From CAYSPU01 sp964432995 (GTDB lineage Bacteria > Verrucomicrobiota > Verrucomicrobiia > Limisphaerales > JAHDYP01), in the NCBI GenBank assembly GCA_964432995.1, contig CAYSPU010000118.1, positions 1 to 17,470 on the forward strand: 17,470 nt of DNA. The letters run 5' to 3'. The notes below the pieces were generated by a model. That model worked only from the letters and a program-made list of their open reading frames with translations, was not told the origin of the DNA and did no database searches. Positions 9,166 through 16,405 of this stretch are shown here, in pieces. Each line of letters begins with the position of its first letter. Within the stretch, counting starts at the first letter, position 1. A program made the position numbers and the translations under genes.

Positions 9166-9819
9166 CTACTCGGAGCACTCCGGGCAGGGCAACAGGATGT
9201 GGTTCTGGTTGCAGATTCTCGGGGTGCCGCTGGCGGCTCGAGCCCGGAGCCCGGGTGTGTTGAGTTGCTGGGCGCTGCCGTCGACCAGGCCGACATTGCC
9301 GACCGTACCGTGAATCGCGATTTCTTTGCCCCAGAAGGTGCAGTTGCTGATGCCTGGCGCCACCATTCCCGTCGCATTCGTGCATTCGCTTAACGGCGAA
9401 AGCTCGCCCAGGTTCCGGTCGCCGACCAGCAGGGCGTCCGGGGTCTGGCCGTTCGCGCAGATCCCGGCAAAGTAGGAGAGGCTCTCCAACGCGTTGGTCG
9501 TGTACTCCTCCCAGGTGGACTTCGCAACTACGGCCTTGTCGCTGGGACAACTCAGGATCACGGGGGAGTCGATGATACCCGCGATCGGCAGGAACTGGTA
9601 AGCGGCCTCGACGGGCAGGCTCTGGCTTCCTCCTTCGTCCCCGCCGACCATCCACGGGAGCTTCTCGTTACGGTCCTGGGACCACAGATGGAATCCAAGT
9701 GTCACCTGCCTGATGTTGCTGAAGCATTTGCGCCCGGCGGGCACCATGCTGGGCACCGCGCCCGGAACCATACCAATCTGTTGCCGAAAGCTGAGAGCTG
9801 GCAGCAAATGGCAGAGCAA
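9166..9819 (-). pseudogene. Type II secretion / H-x9-DG pseudopilin-like gene lacking its prepilin N-terminus
   Basis: The frame stays open from 9882 to a TAG at 9166. From about 9735 it reads like the body of the verrucomicrobial/planctomycetal pseudopilin family: CFSNIRQVTLGFHLWSQD, NEKLPWMV, CPSDK, SYFAG, LLVGDRNLG, and the closing NVGLVDGSAQQL, where family members end in a DG motif. Family members normally begin with a GFTLIELLVVIAIIAILA-like prepilin cleavage site and helix. That is absent here; only LLCHLLPAL just upstream could be a vestige of the AAMLLPAL end of the helix. Possible starts are TTG 9819 or ATG 9771 (MVPGAVPSMVPAG); neither gives a membrane segment. A pilin without this segment should not be exported or assembled, so I call it a 5'-truncated pseudogene. 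An intact cytoplasmic derivative is a less likely alternative. Confidence 0.6.
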
Positions 9820-9854
9820 CGGATTCGCGCCGCAGCCCGAAACCTCCAGACCCG

Positions 9855-10199
9855 TTACAGATCCAAGACGACCCAGGCCGGGTCATGATCGCTCCCGTCG
9901 CCTCCGTGTTTGGTGCGCCGGTCGATCCAGGCCTCCTGCAGAGCCGGCGCCAGCGCTGGACTGAGCCAGATCTGGTCGAAGAGCTCGTGTTGCGCGGGCT
10001 TCCCCGCGGGTTTGAAGCGGTGCGTCCACGCCTGCGTCGCTGGATTGTTGCCGTCCGCTTCCTGCCTGGCCGGTCGGGTCTCCTGGGGGATGGCCATGCC
10101 CGATGCCGCGCCGCCGGCCGGGATGTCGTTGATGGCTCCGGCGAAGTTGAAACGCGAAAACAGGTTGTTGAGATTGAAGGTGCCGACTTTGACGATCAT
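9855..10199 (-). pseudogene. Endonuclease/exonuclease/phosphatase (EEP) family gene with internal deletion
   Basis: A 114-codon frame from ATG 10199 with an excellent Shine-Dalgarno 8 nt upstream. The N-terminus MIVKVGTFNLNNLFSRFNF is the first strand of an EEP domain, and the C-terminus (AWTHRF, HELFDQIWLSPALAP, IDRRTKHGGDGSDHDPAW) is the last part, including the SDH catalytic signature. Full EEP proteins of this kind are about 280-340 residues. Here the N-terminal piece joins the C-terminal piece around residues 28-40, so about 200 codons are gone, including the metal-binding Glu (QEVE-type), the central His motif and the GDxND motif. The reading frame survives across the junction. Full members are Mg2+-dependent phosphodiesterases; this product cannot fold into the usual sandwich and is very probably inactive. 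The preserved ribosome-binding site suggests a recent deletion, or an assembly artefact. Confidence 0.72.
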
Positions 10200-10207
10200 C
10201 TCTCTGC

Positions 10208-10213
10208 CCTCCT
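10208..10213 (-). promoter_or_regulatory. Strong Shine-Dalgarno of the deleted EEP gene
   Basis: AGGAGG on the minus strand, 8 nt before ATG 10199. It lies inside a short palindrome (CCCTCC-T-GGAGGG, 10207-10219). It is the best minus-strand ribosome-binding site in the window, which is odd for a gene that has lost its catalytic core. Confidence 0.7.
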
Positions 10214-10646
10214 GGAGGGGAGTCTTCTGGCTCCGTTGTCGTTCTGGTTGACGTCTGGTGAAAACACAGGCTCGAGGTGCGCCATCACGCCAGCCTGGGT
10301 CCCAGGTATCGGTTCAGTCTCCTCCGGCTGGGGCGGCTTGTCAGCGCAGTTCTTCGGGACCCGTTTGCGCTCTTGCACTCGCTCGCTCGCTCGCTCCCGG
10401 TCCGTTCTGGATCCCGCAGAGAGACGCAAGGAAGCGGCGCGATCAAGCCTCGTCGCACCTTCCAACGATGCAACGTCGAGACTGTCCTCTGGACCGCCGC
10501 ACGTCCGGCCCGCGCACTCCATTGCCGGATCGGCAAAACGGCGGCCCAGCGACCGACGGAAAGCCGACAGCCGAGAACCGTTACGATGTTGCGCCGCTGC
10601 AGTTTATGGCTCCCCACGACCGGTAGCGCATTTTTCCGCAGATTTC

Positions 10647-10677
10647 TTGTCACATCGCGCCGTGTTTTCCGTATCTA
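10647..10677 (+). promoter_or_regulatory. Weak sigma70-like promoter candidate for the propeller gene
   Basis: TTGTCA at 10647-10652 is followed 19 nt later by TATCTA at 10672-10677, in the only locally AT-richer patch of the divergent region. The -35 matches 5 of 6 consensus bases and the -10 only 3 of 6, with long spacing. It would give a leader of roughly 270 nt. Confidence 0.22.
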
Positions 10678-10937
10678 AGGGTAGAAACACTGCGTTCTAT
10701 GCCCGATTCTGCTCGCTTCGAGGCGGAGCGGGCGTGGGATCAGCGACAATCCGAATTAGCCCGTGAGCCGCCAGCCTCGGCTGTGGCGTGGAATGGGCGG
10801 ATGCCTGGGAGGGTTTGCCCGACTGAGGTCCAGAGTCCCGAGTGGGCATTCCTCCGGCGGCAACTTCTATCGTCTCGGAAAGGAACCCCCATGCACATCA
10901 TTGAAGGACCGGTGCGCGGTCGTACGTTCGACAAGTC

Positions 10938-10943
10938 AGGAGG
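10938..10943 (+). promoter_or_regulatory. Shine-Dalgarno that fixes the start of the double-propeller protein
   Basis: AGGAGG, 10 nt before ATG 10954. It decides against the in-frame upstream candidates at 10699 and 10891, which have no comparable site and no signal peptide directly after them. Confidence 0.75.
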
Positions 10944-10953
10944 AAAGGCAACT

Positions 10954-13900
10954 ATGAGAACTCACATCCTCAACAAGCCGTGCGTGCAGAAGCAGCTCGG
11001 AATCCATGCGTGGCGGCATCGGTGGGCTGCCCTGGCCGGTGTTTTGGGCACACTCAGCCTGACCTTGGCGCAGGAACCACCCACAATCACCCGGCAGCCG
11101 ACCAACCTGAATCTGAGTCTGGGCGGCACGGCGACGTTCCGGGTGTACGTCGGCGGCACGACCCCTTTCGGTTTCCAGTGGCATTACACCAACAGCGGGA
11201 ACGCCTTCCCGCTCGACGGTCTGGTGAACCCGTCGGCGCTGAAGTCCATCCTGAACCTGACGAACGTCCAGTCCGCCGACGCCGGAGGTTACTTCGTGGT
11301 GGTCACGAACGTGGCGGGCAGCGCGACCAGCCAGGTGGCCCAACTGATCGTCGATCCCACGTTCGTCAGAATGGACATCGGCGCGGGAGCCACCGATATG
11401 TATATCCCGTACTGGGTGGATTTGGACGGAGACAAATGGCTGGAGCTGGTGGTGGTGGGTGGCTTTTGGACGTCGGGTGGCAAGCCCTTGATGGTCTTTG
11501 AGAACAACCAGGATGGCACGTTGAGTCGCAACCTGACCCATGACTTGAGCAGGCTATCGCTGCAGAGTGCCTGCGTCACCTGGGGGGATTTGGACGGTGA
11601 CGGCGATCTGGATGGCTTCGTCGGCATCCACGAGTCACAGGCACCAGTGTATCTCCGGAACAACGGCGGCGGTCACTTCACCAAGGTCGTGGCCGATCGC
11701 GGGTGGACGGGCAATGGAATTGCCCCGTTTGGTTCGACGGTGGCATGCGCCGACTCTGACAATGATGGAGTCCCGGATTTGGTGGTTGGCTACTGGGGCA
11801 ACTCTGCTACCGGGCTCTGGGGCACCAATTCCGTACTTCACGGCTTGGGCGACGGTCGGTTCGAGGTCGATCGCAGCAGCGCGCTCGCCCTGTCACACAC
11901 CTGGACTGAGCACTGGAGCTGGGCGGATTGGAACGCCGACGGCCGACTGGATCTGTACGGAGCGACGAGTGGGAACGCCGGCGAACTGGATCTGATGTTC
12001 GAAAACCTGGGCGACGGCCAGTTTCTCCGGATCACCAACTGCCCTCTGGTCAAAATCGCCGATCTTTCGATCAACGCCGCGTGGGGTGACTACGACAACG
12101 ACGGTGACCTGGATGTATTGGTCACTTCCTGGAGTCAGCCCAACCAACTCTATCGCAATCAGGGGAACGGTGTCTTTGAGCCCGATCCCGCCAGCCCGTC
12201 CTTTCCCGCGCTGGCTTCGGGTCTCAACCGTACGATTGCGGTGTGGGGCGACTACGACAATGATGGTTGGCTGGATCTGTTCGTGGCCCACCTCGGCACC
12301 CAGAGCCGGATGTTCCACAACCGCGGCGATGGAACGTTCGAGGAGGTCACGACGGGAAGCCCCGTTGCCGAATGCCAGGGCTCCGGCGCGGCGTGGGCGG
12401 ACTACGACAACGATGGTTACTTGGATCTCAGCGTCGTCAATGGCAACCAGGGCTTCAACTATCTCTACCGAAACAACCTGCGGCAGGTCGGTAACACGAA
12501 CGGCTGGCTGAAGGTCAAGCTGGTCGGCAAGGCCTCGAACCGCGACGGGATCGGGACCACCATTCGCATCAAGGCGACGATCGGGGGTCACGAGTTGTGG
12601 CAGATGCGGCAGATTGTCTGCCAGAGCTACGCGTCGGAGTTGCTGGCCCACTTCGGGCTCGGGGACGCCACGAACGTGGACCTCGTCCGAATCGAATGGC
12701 CCTCGGGGAATGTGACGGAGATCGTGGACCAAGCGCCGGACCAGTTGCTGACGGTGACCGAATCACGTTACATCACTCCGGCCCGACCGTCGGCCAGCCT
12801 CAACGGATCGGTGACGCTGACGCGATCGACAGTTTCCGGGGCGACCTACCAGTGGCAGTGCAACGGCGTGGCTCTGCTGGACCAGACCAACCGGATCCTC
12901 AACCTGACAAATGTGGTGGTCGAACAGGAGGGCCGCTACAGCGTGGTGGTGTCGAACGCGACCACCCACGTCACGAACTACGTGTATCTCCACGTGGACA
13001 CCCAGTTCACCAAGATCAACGAAGGTCCGCTTGTCACCGACGAGGGCTCCTCCGGATACGGGTCCTGGGCCGATTACGACGGCGACGGATATCCCGACCT
13101 TTCCGTGGCCCGCTACACGCTGGGCACGAGCGCCCTCTACCACAACAACCGCGATGGCACGTTCAGTCGCCTCCCCGACCCGTCCTTCATGAAGCTCGGC
13201 GACGGCTTCGGGTCGTGGGGCGACTGGGACAATGACAGTTTCATGGATCTCATGATCTGGCGCGCGAACGCCACCTTGACTTGTTTTGGCGATGGCCACG
13301 GAGCCTGCGAACTGGTTTCGTTCGGCTTGAACACGCCCACATGGTGGGCCTGCGCGATGGCGGATTACGACCGCGATGGCCGCATCGACCTCTACTTCAG
13401 CCGCGTGAACACGTCGATGAATCGCCTCTACCGCAACGAAGGCGACCGAACCTTCAAACTCATGGCCTTCAAGGACGTGGGGCAGGTGGCGAGCGCGAAC
13501 ACGTGGGGTGGACCTTGCTGGGGCGACATGGACGATGACGGCTGGCCCGACCTGTACCTCCCGAGCAATCAAGGGAGCCAGAGTTTGATGTTCCGAAACG
13601 AGGGCAACGGGCATTTCGCAAGCGTCGCGAACTTGGTGACGCGAACCAGCACATCGGCCATCGCCGGGGCCTGGGGTGATTATGACAACGACGGTCGGTT
13701 GGACCTGTGCGTAGCCAGTTTCAATGGCACCACGGCGGTCTACCGCAATCTCGGCAACGCGGAGTTCGAACGGACGGCGGGCACGCCTGTTCTGTCGGGT
13801 ACCTACAACTTCGCCGCATGGGCTGACTACGATAATGACGGTTGGCTGGACCTCTTCATCTCCGGCTACATGGGCGCCACCAACAAGTTGTTCCACAACA

Positions 13901-14580
13901 ATGCAGACGGTTCGTTCACGGCCGTCAGCCTGGGGAGCATAGTGAATGAGCGCCCACGCAATAACGCAGGCACCTATACGGGGCTCTGGTTCGACTATGA
14001 CAACGACGGGGCGCTCGACCTGTACGTGCTGAATGGGGACGATAACGCCAGCATCCAGACCGCCAATCAGCTTTATCACAACAACGGAAACACCAACGCG
14101 TGGCTGACGGTCCGCCTGATCGGGACGTCGTCCAATCGCGATGCGGTGGGCGCCAAAGTCAGAGTGCTTGCCACCTATGCCGGAAAGAGGCATTGGCAGC
14201 GCCGCGACATCTCCGCGGGGGATGCCTACAACGGCAACCACCGATACGCTCATTTCGGCCTGGGCAACGCCACCAAGGTGACCACGCTGCGCGTCGAGTG
14301 GCCGTCAGGAACAGTCGAGGAGTTCACGAACCTCACCGTGAACCAGATGTTGACACTGGTGGAACCGAGCCTGCGCGGCGAGTTCGGCGTGGACGGGATG
14401 TTCTACTTGCAGATCAAAGGTGACCCGAATCGCACCTATGAGGTGCAGGCCTCGGCGGACCTGACGACGTGGGAATCGGTGCTCTATGTGGTTGGACCGG
14501 GAGCCGATCAAGCCGTGGAGATTGCGGAGCCGGTCTCCGAGCAATCCCAGCGGTTCTACCGAATGGTGGTTGTGCAATAG
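10954..14580 (+). CDS. Secreted double FG-GAP/VCBS beta-propeller protein with two UnbV/ASPIC and two Ig-like domains
   Basis: 1208 residues from ATG 10954. The basic N-terminus followed by WAALAGVLGTLSLTLAQ is a long signal peptide. The body is a two-fold repeat. Unit 1: Ig-like 43-135 (PPTITRQPTNLNLSLGGTAT), FG-GAP repeats 139-513, UnbV/ASPIC 515-603 (NGWLKVKLVGKASNRDGIGT, HFGLGDA, RIEWPSGNV). Unit 2: Ig-like 604-685 (TYQWQCNGVALLDQTNRILN), FG-GAP 688-1046, UnbV/ASPIC 1047-1140 (NAWLTVRLIGTSSNRDAVGA, HFGLGNA, RVEWPSGTV). Each FG-GAP block has seven Dx[DN]xD-type calcium loops about 50 residues apart, as in seven-bladed propellers. The last 65 residues form a module (NRTYEVQASADLTTWE, QRFYRM) resembling the CotH protein's C-terminus. 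FG-GAP/UnbV (CRTAC1-like) proteins are extracellular Ca-binding proteins whose partners in bacteria are mostly unknown. It is probably secreted or surface-bound; no enzyme motif is visible. Confidence 0.92.
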   Translation: MRTHILNKPCVQKQLGIHAWRHRWAALAGVLGTLSLTLAQEPPTITRQPTNLNLSLGGTATFRVYVGGTTPFGFQWHYTNSGNAFPLDGLVNPSALKSILNLTNVQSADAGGYFVVVTNVAGSATSQVAQLIVDPTFVRMDIGAGATDMYIPYWVDLDGDKWLELVVVGGFWTSGGKPLMVFENNQDGTLSRNLTHDLSRLSLQSACVTWGDLDGDGDLDGFVGIHESQAPVYLRNNGGGHFTKVVADRGWTGNGIAPFGSTVACADSDNDGVPDLVVGYWGNSATGLWGTNSVLHGLGDGRFEVDRSSALALSHTWTEHWSWADWNADGRLDLYGATSGNAGELDLMFENLGDGQFLRITNCPLVKIADLSINAAWGDYDNDGDLDVLVTSWSQPNQLYRNQGNGVFEPDPASPSFPALASGLNRTIAVWGDYDNDGWLDLFVAHLGTQSRMFHNRGDGTFEEVTTGSPVAECQGSGAAWADYDNDGYLDLSVVNGNQGFNYLYRNNLRQVGNTNGWLKVKLVGKASNRDGIGTTIRIKATIGGHELWQMRQIVCQSYASELLAHFGLGDATNVDLVRIEWPSGNVTEIVDQAPDQLLTVTESRYITPARPSASLNGSVTLTRSTVSGATYQWQCNGVALLDQTNRILNLTNVVVEQEGRYSVVVSNATTHVTNYVYLHVDTQFTKINEGPLVTDEGSSGYGSWADYDGDGYPDLSVARYTLGTSALYHNNRDGTFSRLPDPSFMKLGDGFGSWGDWDNDSFMDLMIWRANATLTCFGDGHGACELVSFGLNTPTWWACAMADYDRDGRIDLYFSRVNTSMNRLYRNEGDRTFKLMAFKDVGQVASANTWGGPCWGDMDDDGWPDLYLPSNQGSQSLMFRNEGNGHFASVANLVTRTSTSAIAGAWGDYDNDGRLDLCVASFNGTTAVYRNLGNAEFERTAGTPVLSGTYNFAAWADYDNDGWLDLFISGYMGATNKLFHNNADGSFTAVSLGSIVNERPRNNAGTYTGLWFDYDNDGALDLYVLNGDDNASIQTANQLYHNNGNTNAWLTVRLIGTSSNRDAVGAKVRVLATYAGKRHWQRRDISAGDAYNGNHRYAHFGLGNATKVTTLRVEWPSGTVEEFTNLTVNQMLTLVEPSLRGEFGVDGMFYLQIKGDPNRTYEVQASADLTTWESVLYVVGPGADQAVEIAEPVSEQSQRFYRMVVVQ
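11419..14020 (+). repeat. Fourteen in-gene calcium-loop repeats, seven per propeller
   Basis: DxDxDG-like loops begin at residues 156 (degenerate DLDGDK), 212, 267, 325, 379, 433 and 483 in block 1, and at 707, 757, 804, 858, 909, 958 and 1014 in block 2. Most read W-x-DYDNDG-x-LDL at the protein level. At the DNA level the most alike copies start at 12088, 12250, 12400, 13678, 13825 and 13993 (GACTAYGAYAAYGAYGG-type), which could allow slippage or recombination. Confidence 0.85.
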
Positions 14581-14635
14581 TGGTGAATGGGTCGAGTCCG
14601 CCCGTTTGGGGACGAGGTTCTGCCGACGGTTGCTG

Positions 14636-14677
14636 CTGGCGGGGGAGAGGCGTCGTGAAAGCGCCGTCTCCCGCCAG
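14636..14677 (+). terminator. Strong GC hairpin after the propeller gene
   Basis: The left arm starts CTGGCGGG and the right arm ends CCCGCCAG (8 bp). The stem continues with AGA/TCT after a two-base bulge and leaves a loop of about 15 nt. It lies 56 nt past the TAG. No T-run follows, so a classic Rho-independent terminator is not proven; it may instead be an mRNA 3'-end stabiliser or an intergenic repeat. Confidence 0.35.
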
Positions 14678-14772
14678 GGGAATGGCCGGTGGCCGGATGA
14701 CGTGTGTCCGGGCGCAAGGTGGCACCAGGGGCACCTCCTGCCGTTGCGGTCGCCGCCTGGGCGAGGGAGTGA

Positions 14773-14850
14773 CGGATTGGGGACTGTCGAGCCAACACCT
14801 ACACGCTGTGGTTCCTCAACAGGCACCTCAAGGGCAGCAGCGACCCGTTG
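14773..14850 (+). pseudogene. Possible short hydrolase C-terminal remnant
   Basis: Between an in-frame TGA (14770-14772) and the SGNH gene, this frame reads RIGDCRANTYTLWFLNRHLKG then SSDPLP. The WFLNRHLKG piece resembles the end of alpha/beta hydrolases (FFDRHLKG-type, dienelactone hydrolase/acetylxylan esterase family). It is about 26 codons, has no start, and runs on in phase into the SGNH frame. It may be the relic of a deleted gene or chance. Confidence 0.2.
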
Positions 14851-14934
14851 CCCGCGCGGTCTTCCCTCGCGCGGAGCATCGCCGCGACGCCGAGGCTGGC
14901 CAAGAATCGGAGAGGGGTTAGACTCGGCTCCGAT

Positions 14935-16227
14935 ATGAATGCCTGCCCGTTACCGACCATCCTGGCGGCGCTGTTCTTCTCCGGGGCTATTCTGTCGCGA
15001 GCGGCGGAAGCCGAGTTGGCGCCTGCGGTGGAATGCTGCGAGCGCGGAGGCTTGCCGAACCTCTTCGTGAAGCTGCAGACCGCGGTCCCCGTCCGGATTG
15101 CCTACCTGGGTGGGAGCATTACCGCGCAAGACGGCTGGCGGCCGAAGACGCTGAACTGGTTCCGCACCAACTTCCCCACCGCCCGGGTCAGTGAGATCAA
15201 TGCCGCCATCGGCGGCACCGGTTCGGACCTGGGCGTGTTCCGGCTTGGGCACGACGTCCTCGATCACAAACCCGACCTGCTGTTCGTCGAGTTTGCGGTG
15301 AACGACGGCGGGGCCGCGCCCGAGCAGATCCACCGCTGCATGGAAGGGATCGTGCGACAGACCTGGAAGAACGATCCGGCCACGGACATTTGCTTCGTCT
15401 ATACGCTGGCGGGCAACATGCTGGAAACGCTGCAACAGGGGCGGTTCCCACGCTCCGCCATCGCCATGGAGCAGGTGGCCGACTACTATGGCATTCCCTC
15501 GATCCATATGGGGCTGGAGGTGGCACGTCTGGAAAAGGCCGGACGACTGATCTTCCAGGGCGAAAAGCCAAAGACCGATGCCGACCGCGCAGCCCTGGGG
15601 GACAAGATCCTGTTTTCGCCGGACGCGGTGCATCCGTATCCTGACACGGGCCACCAGCTCTACTTCGAAGCGGTCGTTCGCTCGCTGGCAACAATCCGGG
15701 AGGTTCGAGCCTCGGGACCACATCGCTTGACCACGCCGTTGGTGGCGGACAACTGGGAACAGGCGAAGATGATCCCGCTGAGCCGGGCAAAGCTCAGCCC
15801 CGGGTGGCACCGACTTGAACCGTCGTCCGATCGACTGGCGAAGTCGTTTGGGGATCGCCTGCCCGAGGTCTGGCAGGCGCAGGAGCCGGGGGAGTCGGTT
15901 TCCTTCCAATTCCGCGGCACGGCCGTGCGGATCTACGATCTGCTGGGTCCGGACTGCGGCCAGGTCAGTGTGGTGCTGGATGGAGGGCCTGCGGAGGTGA
16001 AGCCGCGGTTTGATGCCTACTGCACGTATCACCGGCTCGGCTCGTTCGCTATCGGCGAAGGGCTCGCGGATGGGGTCCACTCGGTGCAGGTGACGCTATC
16101 CCCGGACCGACCGGACAAGGCGAAGATCCTCAGCCAGCGTGGGGAGAAGATCGATGATCCGGCCCGGTTCAAGGGCACGGCGTGGTATGCGGGCGCCATC
16201 CTGCTGGTCGGCGAGTGGTTGGAGTAG
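14935..16227 (+). CDS. Secreted SGNH/GDSL-family hydrolase (putative esterase) with C-terminal beta domain
   Basis: 430 residues from ATG 14935, chosen because a signal peptide follows at once (MNACPLPTILAALFFSGAIL, cleavage near AEA 26); upstream in-frame TTG starts would bury it. No clear Shine-Dalgarno is present. SGNH blocks: block I YLGGSITAQ with nucleophile Ser61; block II around Gly93/Gly94 (AAIGGTGSD); block III VEFAVNDG with Asn123; block V DAVHP with Asp230 and His233. All four catalytic or oxyanion positions are present, so an active esterase, for example a carbohydrate O-acyl/acetyl esterase, is expected; the substrate is unknown. Residues about 290-430 form a second beta-rich domain (FQFRGTAVRIYDLLG, VVLDGG, LADGVHSVQVTL) like the accessory domain seen in related SGNH proteins. 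It acts outside the cytoplasm. The nearest neighbour is the secreted propeller protein, but the 354-bp gap with hairpins argues against a tight operon. Confidence 0.87.
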   Translation: MNACPLPTILAALFFSGAILSRAAEAELAPAVECCERGGLPNLFVKLQTAVPVRIAYLGGSITAQDGWRPKTLNWFRTNFPTARVSEINAAIGGTGSDLGVFRLGHDVLDHKPDLLFVEFAVNDGGAAPEQIHRCMEGIVRQTWKNDPATDICFVYTLAGNMLETLQQGRFPRSAIAMEQVADYYGIPSIHMGLEVARLEKAGRLIFQGEKPKTDADRAALGDKILFSPDAVHPYPDTGHQLYFEAVVRSLATIREVRASGPHRLTTPLVADNWEQAKMIPLSRAKLSPGWHRLEPSSDRLAKSFGDRLPEVWQAQEPGESVSFQFRGTAVRIYDLLGPDCGQVSVVLDGGPAEVKPRFDAYCTYHRLGSFAIGEGLADGVHSVQVTLSPDRPDKAKILSQRGEKIDDPARFKGTAWYAGAILLVGEWLE

Positions 16228-16245
16228 CCGGCCAAGGACACCCTG

Positions 16246-16302
16246 CCGCCAAACCCGACCATCGCTGGCAAGCTGGGTTGCCTGGACCGGCGGGCTTGGC
16301 GG
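16246..16302. repeat. Nested inverted repeat after the SGNH gene
   Basis: CCGCCAAACCCG (16246-16257) faces CGGGCTTGGCGG (16291-16302), 11 of 12 positions pairing. Nested inside is GGCAA/TTGCC (16267-16271 with 16278-16282). It starts 19 nt after the TAG, so it may act as a transcription end or mRNA stabiliser, or be an intergenic repeat. A further small hairpin CGACGA/TCGTCG lies at 16322-16339. The rest of the 16228-16405 gap shows nothing recognisable. Confidence 0.45.
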
Positions 16303-16405
16303 AATTCGCCTCCATCATTCACGACGAAGCCTCTCGTCGAAGTAGACCGCCGTGCAACACGGGGTTGAACCGACCGGGGCTCCGCGGCAAGGTGGTTCCG
16401 AGACC

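Larger units (their letters stand above)
10200..10953. other. Divergent intergenic region, no convincing gene
   Basis: This 754-base stretch separates the minus block from the plus block and should hold promoters for both. Six-frame reading gives only Arg/Ser/Pro-rich strings with no recognisable domain. Visible structure: a near-palindrome CCTGGG-T-CCCAGG (10294-10306) and a CTCG tetranucleotide tract, four full copies plus CTCC (10378-10397). A plus-strand frame open from 10699 runs in phase into the propeller gene, but its N-terminal 85 codons look non-coding and precede a better start. Confidence 0.55.
14581..14934. other. Intergenic gap with hairpins
   Basis: These 354 bases lie between the propeller gene and the SGNH hydrolase. 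I see no complete gene. The gap contains a long GC-rich hairpin at 14636-14677, a short possible coding remnant at 14773-14850, and a second hairpin CCGCGCG/CGCGCGG with a 9-nt loop at 14852-14874, about 60 nt before the next ATG. No clear -35/-10 pair is visible. Confidence 0.55.

Noticed and set aside
10265..10310. Faint likeness to a primate Alu segment (CCCAGGCTGG-type)
   Set aside because: Only a short chance match in GC-rich bacterial DNA; no further Alu sequence follows.
10378..10397. CTCG tetranucleotide tract as a phase-variable repeat
   Set aside because: Only four full copies and not inside a supported gene or between promoter boxes, so switching is not supported.
10196..10522. 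A 108-codon minus-strand frame whose stop overlaps the EEP start (ATGA-type)
   Set aside because: Low-complexity Arg/Ser/Glu sequence with no start signal and no family; the overlap with the EEP start looks accidental.
10699..10953. Upstream extension of the propeller protein by 85 codons
   Set aside because: The upstream part has no signal peptide or domain, whereas AGGAGG precedes ATG 10954 and a signal peptide follows it.
11419..14020. In-gene repeats as a CRISPR or minisatellite
   Set aside because: They are degenerate at DNA level, keep the reading frame and encode propeller calcium loops.
12763..14253. A 496-codon minus-strand frame opposite the propeller gene
   Set aside because: It is rich in short Val/Ile runs that are the complement of the repeated DYDNDG codons, so it is a shadow.
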